NCBI GenBank assembly: GCA_001931905.2
Contig: MSJI02000245.1
Span: 1-26,360, forward strand
Source of the DNA: Cladosporium sp. IMV 00045
Lineage: Eukaryota > Ascomycota > Dothideomycetes > Cladosporiales > Cladosporiaceae
Length of the DNA stretch: 26,360 nt
Direction of reading: 5' to 3'
In this document: positions 20,342 to 26,360 of the stretch, in pieces
How the letters are laid out: the number at the start of each line of letters is the position of its first letter
Position numbering within the stretch: position 1 is the first letter of the stretch
Translations under genes and position numbers: made by a program
Notes under the pieces: model-generated
What the model saw: the letters and a program-made list of their open reading frames with translations, nothing else
The model's database searches: none
What the model was told of the DNA's origin: nothing

Positions 20342-21848
20342 ATGGCGCTGTTGAACCTTTCTTCACCTTCTCCAATCCTCCTTACCTCCACCGCAATAAT
20401 CCTCTTGATATCCGCCCTGATCCACCGCGCCTTCTTCTCGCATCTCTCTCGCATACCAGGGCCATTCATCTGCCGCTTTACCTCCCTCTGGATCTGGCAC
20501 CAATCCTACGTCGGCCACGAAGCGCGTCTGATCACCTCTCTCCACGAAAAGTACGGCCCTGTCGTCCGCATCGGTCCCACAGATTGCGTGATATCCGACG
20601 GAGCAGCTTTAAATGCGATTTACAACGAGCGAGGCGGGTTTCGCAAAGCGGACTGCTATGCGAACTTCGACTTCGAGGGCCATGCGACTATATTCAGCGC
20701 CAGAGATGTGGAGTATCGGAATGCGCGGAGTAAGGCTGTCATGCCGTTGTTTAGTACTGGGAACATAAGAGCAGGGCAACATGTGATCGAGGCGTGCGTG
20801 AAGAGGTTCGTTGATAGGGTGAGGCAGGAGGCTCGTTCTGGGGAGCCGGTGGATATCTTGAATTTGAGCAGGAGTCTTGCTTTGGACGCTGTGAGCTCGT
20901 ATCTTTTTGGAAGGCCATATGGTGGCATTGAGGAGAAGAGTGACAGGTTGAGTGCGAGTGTGTTTGTGGATATGCTGGTCGCTACTGGGCGCTTTTTCTT
21001 CTTGCCCCATCGCCTCTTCGTTGCTGTCGAGACTTTGAGCGCATGGCTATGGCCCAGCACAAATGCTTCGATCGAAGCTGGAGGCGCGAAGCTGGACTCT
21101 TTTGCTAGGCAAATCGTCAAGGATACTCCTGCAGGTGATGAGACATATCAGGGCCGCCTCAAGAAGGCCGGCGTGAGTGATCATGAGAATGAGGTCCAGT
21201 GCATGGACTTGATGTTCGCAGGTACAGACTCAACCGGGACGAACCTGAGCAAGCTCATCTGGCGATTGGCACGGTCGCCGCATGTGTAAGTTGTCTCACT
21301 TTTTCTCACCTTCGCCATGCTTACAAAGTGTTAGATATCAGCGCCTGCATGAAGAGGTCACGAGAGCGGATGCGGCTGACCCATCTCTGTCCTACAATCT
21401 CCAGAACCTCGATTATTTGAATGCCGTGATTCGAGAAGGCCTACGCATGGGCATGTCCACCCCAACGCGCATTCCTCGAGTCGTGCCTCTCGGCGGCTGG
21501 TATTTCCGTGATTATTACTTTCCCGAAGGCAGCACGGTGGGCTGCCAGCCTTACACTCTACATTTCAATCCAGCTGTGTTCCCCGACCCTTTCGCTTTCA
21601 AACCAGAACGATGGTTAGACGAGCCATCCCCGGAGATGCAACGAGACTGGGTTCCGTTCTCGCTCGGCCAGAGAGCATGTCTTGCAAGAAATCTGGCGCA
21701 AAGCGAACTACAGATTGCACTCCGGGCGGTCGCCAGGGAGAACTTGTTGAACGGCGCCACTGCGATCGGTGACAATATCGAAATTTACGACTGGTTCAAC
21801 AGCAAATTGGTCGGAGACAGGCTTGATCTGGTTTGGGATTCGAACTGA
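20342..21848 (+). CDS. Cytochrome P450 monooxygenase (microsomal, fungal type)
   Basis: Heme-thiolate monooxygenase of the endoplasmic reticulum. Exons are 20342-21285 and 21335-21848; the intron is 21286-21334 (49 nt, GTAAGT..GTTAG, phase 2), restoring SPHVYQRLHEEV and giving 485 aa. An N-terminal anchor (LLTSTAIILLISALIH, about residues 13-28) is followed by the proline hinge RIPGPF. The I-helix oxygen-binding motif is FAGTDSTGT, the K-helix ExxR is Glu349-Arg352 (REGLR), the PERW segment is FKPERWLDE and the heme loop is FSLGQRACLARNLA with Cys430. The usual Gly two residues after the Cys is Ala. ATG 20342 has ideal context (A at -3, G at +4) and sits just before the anchor, so I prefer it to 20267. 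The layout resembles fungal pisatin demethylase/benzoate hydroxylase-like P450s, but the substrate is unknown. Confidence 0.93.
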
Positions 21849-22176
21849 TTCTGGGTCCAGCAGGGAATCTGTCTCTCAACGTCATATAGGCGCTCTGCTA
21901 AACTAGAGGAACTGATACTTTCGTACTTGTCGCGGAGATGCATGTAGAGGTTGGCCAATGTACAGAAGGCAATTGCGCATTTTGTCGTGCGGGTGCAGCC
22001 ACGACAACAGCTCGGCATGTGAAGAAGGAGCGATGAGTTCGCTCCTGCCTCGTGAGCGCCATCCCTCGACCTCGTCTCAATTCTTCATTTCAGCCCCCCA
22101 TCACTGTTCGCACGCCTCTCCTTCACCCAGGCCCCATTTCCTAATACCACAGTAAAAGATAGCAGCACTCCGAGCG
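21849..22176. other. Intergenic region, P450 to MND1
   Basis: 328 bp with no supported gene. It should hold the P450 3' UTR and the MND1 promoter; the last 120 bp are C/T-rich. Confidence 0.45.
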
Positions 22177-22953
22177 ATGGTACGCCACTGAGAACCAACC
22201 ACACAAACTACACCGTGTCCGCTAACACGCCCAGGCACCCAAAACAAACTGCGCGCCCGGCAAACTGGCCGCAGCGCTCAATTACATGCAACAGTCTCGC
22301 GTAGCCCACACGATCAAGGATCTCGAGAAGAGCCTCCCAGCAGCCACGCAAATAAACGGCATGCAAGTGAAGGGTGAGCAAGCAGCCACTCGAGAACCTC
22401 CATCCACACACTAATTAGGCACGGTATAGACTACATCCAAGCCCTGCAAGACGAGAACAAGATCCGCGGTGAGAAAATCGGCTCTGGGAACTGGTATTGG
22501 TCCTTCGTCAGCGACGACAAGGTTGCGCGCGAGAAAGCGCTGGAAGACGCCAAAACTGCATACGAGAAAGCCGCGGCAGTCACAGAAGAGCTACAGAGCA
22601 AGCTCGCCGAAGCAGAAGCGCAGCACAAGCGAGACGACGAAGTGCTTGAATGTGGTGGCGAGAGTCGTGAGGAGCTGATGGCTGTGAAGAGGCAGCTGGA
22701 GCTTGAGACTGAGGCCATACGCCGCGAGCTGGCTGCGTACAGTGACAACGATCCGGCGGAGTTGGAGAGGAAAGCAACAGAGGCGGCGGGGTGGAGGGTT
22801 GCTGCTGAGGAGTGCACGGATGACATTTACTCTATGGAGGGATGGTTGAAGAGCGCTGTTGGCGGTGATGGGGAGGGCTTTGCCGCGATGCTTGAGCAAG
22901 TTTATGACAAGGAGTTCGATGTTGAGGGGAAAACGCTGAGGGAGCTCACCTGA
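22177..22953 (+). CDS. MND1: MND1, meiotic recombination (Hop2-Mnd1) subunit
   Basis: Subunit of the Hop2-Mnd1 complex, which helps Dmc1/Rad51 filaments capture duplex DNA in meiotic strand exchange. Model: exon 1 is 22177-22179, the ATG alone; intron 1 is 22180-22234 (55 nt, GTACGC, GCTAAC branch, CCCAG, phase 0); exon 2 is 22235-22373; intron 2 is 22374-22429 (56 nt, GTGAGC..TATAG, phase 1); exon 3 is 22430-22953. The 221-aa length fits the family. The start MAPK is typical as I recall, followed by a winged-helix domain (SRVAHTIKDLEKSLP, INGMQVKDYIQALQDENKI, EKIGSGNWYWSF). A long coiled coil (about 75-165) and a C-terminal capping part follow. Without intron 1 the ATG frame stops after four codons, so the split start is needed unless an upstream ATG is used. 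The gene is convergent with the glycosyltransferase, 173 bp apart. Confidence 0.88.
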
Positions 22954-23126
22954 TGGTGGGTCAGGATGATGGTCAGACAAACCCCTGAACAATGGAAATG
23001 GAGAGGCCGACAAGTAGTTTCATATGGCTTTGCAGCAAGGAAGCATGGGACACATGATGTATCATCAGTTCACATTCACTGGAGAGGAGAACGTATGCTT
23101 CAGATCGTACGGGAACAGACCCAAAA

Positions 23127-24122
23127 TCATTCAGCATCAACTCTCAACCTCAAACCCTCCCAAAACCATTCCGCCTCCCTCGTCAAATTCGTTTCTTGAA
23201 GCGGGACCTCCCACAGAGTACGATTGACCTCCAAACCGTCCATCCACTCCCCCATGACCTTCTCCTTATCGCTCACGCCCGGGAAATGCAACGCCATATC
23301 GCCATGCCGCACTTTATACGAGAACTCTTCGTCCCCGCCCGCTAGATACGCGTTAAACCAGCGAGAGGGTACGAACACCGCGCCGTCCTTGAACTCGCCT
23401 TCGTGCATTAGATTCGACATTGCAGATTGCTCCACGAAGGGAAGATCGTCGTCTGGTTTGAACGAGCGATAGGCTAGTACAGCCGTCATCAAGTCCACGC
23501 TCCAAGACGAGACGCGCAGGAAGAAGACCCCGGCGTTCAGCCCATTCCAGTCTTTCGTGAAGAGGGCGTAGACGTTGGGCATGTCGGGAAGTGGAAGGAA
23601 GGTTTCGAGTGGGATCTGCCGGTTGAGGATCATGGTATCGGCATCGAACCAGGCTAGCCATTGGAGGCGTTCTTTCTCCGGTTTCAGCAATTCTAGAAGC
23701 ATCACTTCTAGTAGAGCGGCTTGCTTCGACCACATGCCGTCCATGATGGATTCGTCGAGGATGTAGGCTGGGTAACGATGGAGTTTGTTGTGTTCGACGT
23801 GGGTGTTTAGCGCTCTGTAATAGCCACTACCCCAGGAGCCGTAGATGGACGTACACTTTCCGATCTTAGCATGGCGACGGGGCGGCGTCTGATTGGAGTA
23901 TGCGCCTAGGCTCGTGTAGTTGTAGTGGGATGTCTCTTCGCGAGATGGCCAGATGAGACTGTTCGGAACCCGCCAAGACGATGTGTTGAAGGGTAGCCTT
24001 GCCGATAGATTGACATGTTTGTGGCCTCGGGAAAGTCGTGCTAGCTCGTGGGCTGTTTCGAAGATACCAAGTATGGCCAGACAGAGCACCGCACACGTTG
24101 CCATATGATGGAGGTCGTGCAT
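23127..24122 (-). CDS. GT34 glycosyltransferase (GMA12/MNN10-like), Golgi type II membrane protein
   Basis: Probable alpha-galactosyl- or mannosyltransferase of the Golgi. Single exon, 331 aa. A short cytosolic tail is followed by one membrane anchor (ATCAVLCLAILGIF, about residues 8-21), the type II layout of this family. Signature parts are KIGKCTSIYG, HRYPAYILDE, WSKQAALLEVMLLE, the metal/sugar-nucleotide DxD motif in WLAWFDADTMILN (Asp160 and Asp162), NGLNAGVFFLRVSSWS and the C-terminal GDMALHFPGV with its conserved His. Several N-x-S/T sites lie in the stem. The start at 24122 has G at -3; Met7 is an alternative. Which sugar it transfers cannot be told. It is divergent from MCM7. Confidence 0.88.
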   Translation of the reverse strand: MHDLHHMATCAVLCLAILGIFETAHELARLSRGHKHVNLSARLPFNTSSWRVPNSLIWPSREETSHYNYTSLGAYSNQTPPRRHAKIGKCTSIYGSWGSGYYRALNTHVEHNKLHRYPAYILDESIMDGMWSKQAALLEVMLLELLKPEKERLQWLAWFDADTMILNRQIPLETFLPLPDMPNVYALFTKDWNGLNAGVFFLRVSSWSVDLMTAVLAYRSFKPDDDLPFVEQSAMSNLMHEGEFKDGAVFVPSRWFNAYLAGGDEEFSYKVRHGDMALHFPGVSDKEKVMGEWMDGLEVNRTLWEVPLQETNLTREAEWFWEGLRLRVDAE

Positions 24123-25224
24123 TCCTTCAGCACTCTCAAGTAAGTAGACAACAGATTACTGGCGAGCAAATAAGCGGTATTTTGATCAAAGCATGAAACT
24201 GAAGTGTACAATCCCTTGAGTAATCATCAATCTCAGAACGCGAAACCGGGTTTTTACGAATTCAAGCCAGAATACCTACTTACGCTCTCGCCATTTGCGT
24301 ACGCTATACTACTCGACAGGCAGTCAGGCCCCTGAGCCGACATCCTGTCAAACGAATCGAATGATGCTTAGCACGACGATGGCTTCAGCTCCTGTCGAGA
24401 AGGTCTCACGTCTACTGTCGTGTACTCCGAAGTCAGCAGTGATTGTGTCTCACAGGCGCTCTTTGTCACAGAAAGACAAGGGAAGGGATTGCGCCGAACG
24501 ACGCCCACAACCGTGGCGTGCGTTCAAGGCTGATATATATGGTCGTTCCAGGAAATTGGCGTTGAAAACCGCTCACGATGATTAGTTCAGGTCGACCGCC
24601 ACGATCACTCGTAAAGGGCTGCGTGTGACTCTTGATGAAACGCCGCTGCAACCATCCGAATTGAAAATGATGTGGCTTTTTGAGATCACGTCTCCTAACA
24701 TTTGCGGCTGTATGTGGCTGGGCGATCGCTGTGGTCAATGTCGATTTGATTGATATCCCATCTCATTATAATTTTGCAGCGAGAAGCATTCGATTGCATG
24801 GCTCGGGATCTTGCGCTTTGGGGCTGAGTAACAATATCAAGATCCGAGGAGGCTGCTTGGTACTTCGTAGGTATTCATACCTTTGATAGAACACAGAGGC
24901 TCGGGCACAAACTGGCGTTCTTGAGCAGTTACAGGCGATGGCAGGACATGAATAAATAAATTTGTCCGAACGGAGCCAGATGCAGGTTGGCAGGGAGGCT
25001 AGGAGTGAGGATGTGGGAGGGCAAGTGGATAGACTTTCGGCGGGCCCCGCAACGACGCGATCTCGCGTTCCTCCTTTGATTTTGACGCGTCGGTCGCCGG
25101 AGTGACAGAGAGCTGTTTCCGATTCTGAGAGAGCTAACCGCCCAACTTTCGGTATGCGACAGCATTGACACTCCCCACCTACCCATACCAACTCTCACAC
25201 ATATCGCGCTCTGTCCTCAACATC
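24123..25224. other. Divergent intergenic region, GT34 / MCM7
   Basis: 1.1 kb with no supported gene; the few open frames are short and unrecognised. It carries the promoters of both genes, and the MCM7-proximal part has two MluI-box-like elements. Confidence 0.5.
25055..25090 (+). promoter_or_regulatory. MCB (MBF/DSC1-type) elements upstream of MCM7
   Basis: A perfect MluI cell-cycle box ACGCGT at 25085-25090 and a core ACGCGA at 25055-25060 lie 135-170 bp upstream of the MCM7 start. MBF-type factors bind ACGCG(T) to drive G1/S genes. The hexamer also occurs elsewhere in the window (for example 1003-1008), so position is the main support. Confidence 0.45.
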
Positions 25225-26360
25225 ATGGCGCTCCTCCAGACCAAGTTCTTGGTCGACTACCAAGCACAGCAGGGCGCATTCGAGGACTTTCTGCGCAACT
25301 TCAAGTCCTCCTCGACCGAGACTGAGGATGCCCTGGAGGATCTCAACCTGAACGGCGACGGCGACAGCGATGACTACGATTTCATGGACGATGCCGGAGG
25401 CGCGCAAAATGGGAGGAGAAAGACCAAGAACAAGTACATGGACATGTTGCAGAAGGTCTCAGAAAGGAAGCTGGATCAGGTCCTGGTGAGCCTGGACGAC
25501 CTTCAGGAGTTCGAGAAAACATTACCAGAAGACTCGAACATGCAGCTTGTTGCGTCTATTGAGAAGAACGCTTATCACTACATTGAGATCATTTCGCGAG
25601 CGGTCGATAACCTGCTCCCTAAACCATCGCAGGAGGTGACCTTCAAGGATGATGTGCTGGACATCATCATGACCCAACGAGCACAATACAACGAGACGAT
25701 CACACGGCAACTGGAGGCTAGCGGTGATGAACAGGCAGCCGCCGCGTCTCTCTTTCCCAAAGCCTTGACCCGCAGATACACTCTCAATTTCAAGCCTGTC
25801 ACCCCCTCAGGATCAAGCAGCGAAATCAGCAAGAAGGCCCTGGCCGTGCGCAATGTGCGCGGCGACCACCTCGGAAACCTGATCACCGTACGAGGTATTG
25901 CGACCAGGGTATCAGATGTCAAGCCTTCGGTGCAAGTCAACGCCTACTCTTGCGACCGCTGCGGTCACGAAATCTTCCAGCCCGTCACGACGCAGAACTT
26001 CACTCCCCTAATCGAGTGTGACTCCTCCGCATGCAACTCCAACAACTCAAAGGGCCAGCTGGTCCTGTCTACACGCGCCTCGAGATTCGTGCCCTTCCAA
26101 GAAATCAAGATCCAAGAAATGGCAGACCAAGTACCTGTTGGTCACATCCCTCGTCAGCTCACTGTGCAATGCCACGGCGAACTTTGTCGCCAGATCAACC
26201 CCGGTGATGTCGTGGATATTGCGGGTATCTTCCTGCCTATACCCTATACCGGCTTCAAAGCGATCAAGGCTGGTTTGCTTACAGACACCTACTTGGAGGC
26301 CCAGTACGTGCACCAGCACAAGAAGGCGTACGACAACATGGTCCTGGCTCCCACGACCAT
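25225..26360 (+). CDS. MCM7: MCM7, replicative helicase subunit (partial, 3' end outside window)
   Basis: Subunit of the hexameric MCM2-7 helicase that unwinds DNA at replication forks in the nucleus. The window holds the first 378 codons in one open exon, starting at ATG 25225. This covers the N-terminal domain: an acidic stretch near residues 35-55, RRYTLNF, VRGDHLGNLITVRGIATRVSDVKP, and the zinc-finger cysteines 243, 246, 265 and 270 (SCDRCG...ECDSSAC). VPVGHIPRQLTVQCHGEL and INPGDVVDIAGIFLPIPYTGF follow. The GFKAIKAGLLTDTYLEAQYV end of this part identifies MCM7 among the paralogues. The AAA+ ATPase core lies past the right edge. Confidence 0.95.
   Translation, partial: MALLQTKFLVDYQAQQGAFEDFLRNFKSSSTETEDALEDLNLNGDGDSDDYDFMDDAGGAQNGRRKTKNKYMDMLQKVSERKLDQVLVSLDDLQEFEKTLPEDSNMQLVASIEKNAYHYIEIISRAVDNLLPKPSQEVTFKDDVLDIIMTQRAQYNETITRQLEASGDEQAAAASLFPKALTRRYTLNFKPVTPSGSSSEISKKALAVRNVRGDHLGNLITVRGIATRVSDVKPSVQVNAYSCDRCGHEIFQPVTTQNFTPLIECDSSACNSNNSKGQLVLSTRASRFVPFQEIKIQEMADQVPVGHIPRQLTVQCHGELCRQINPGDVVDIAGIFLPIPYTGFKAIKAGLLTDTYLEAQYVHQHKKAYDNMVLAPTT

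Overview
The window is nuclear DNA of a filamentous ascomycete (Pezizomycotina). The genes are compact and have short introns of 49-87 nt, with GT donors, CTAAC/CTGAC-like branch points and AG acceptors. The gene content is typical of such fungi: a heme-thiolate peroxidase, a siderophore-type esterase, an MDR-type full ABC transporter, a Pex22-like peroxin and a GMA12/MNN10-type glycosyltransferase. A Dothideomycete-like source is a guess from general appearance, not something the sequence proves.

Layout, left to right. (1) 1-660 (-): 5' part of a chloroperoxidase-family heme-thiolate peroxidase, cut by the window edge. (2) 1964-2614 (-): a RimJ/RimL-like GNAT acetyltransferase. (3) 3376-4376 (-) and 4892-9019 (+): a divergent pair, an IroE/SidJ-like siderophore esterase and a 1324-aa ABCB-type transporter. 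Their shared promoter holds three perfect ATCTGATAA motifs, the site bound by the fungal iron-responsive GATA repressors SreA/Sre1. A fourth lies just past the 3' end of the esterase. (4) 9364-10407 (-): ATP11, the mitochondrial F1-ATPase assembly chaperone. (5) 10865-12595 (+) and 13002-14542 (+): a 4-coumarate:CoA-ligase-like enzyme ending in the peroxisomal signal AKL, then a Pex22-like membrane protein. (6) 14543-18222: a 3.7-kb gene-poor stretch whose only coding-like material is a broken minus-strand frame (15764-16673) with a frame change and an in-frame stop. (7) 18223-20037 (+) secreted gamma-glutamyltransferase and 20342-21848 (+) cytochrome P450. (8) 22177-22953 (+): MND1, a meiotic recombination factor whose first exon appears to be only the start codon. 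(9) 23127-24122 (-): GT34-type glycosyltransferase. (10) 25225-26360 (+): N-terminal part of MCM7, running off the window, with MluI-box-like elements upstream.

Functionally, most of the window is housekeeping (ATP11, Pex22-like, MND1, MCM7, GT34) mixed with accessory metabolism. The strongest systems-level signal is the esterase/ABC pair with clustered iron-regulatory sites. It looks like a small iron-controlled siderophore-handling module (intracellular ester hydrolysis plus export or efflux) with no siderophore synthetase in the window. I found no CRISPR array, insertion sequence, intact transposon or convincing tRNA. Gene models were built by eye from splice signals and frame continuity; no searches or alignments were run.
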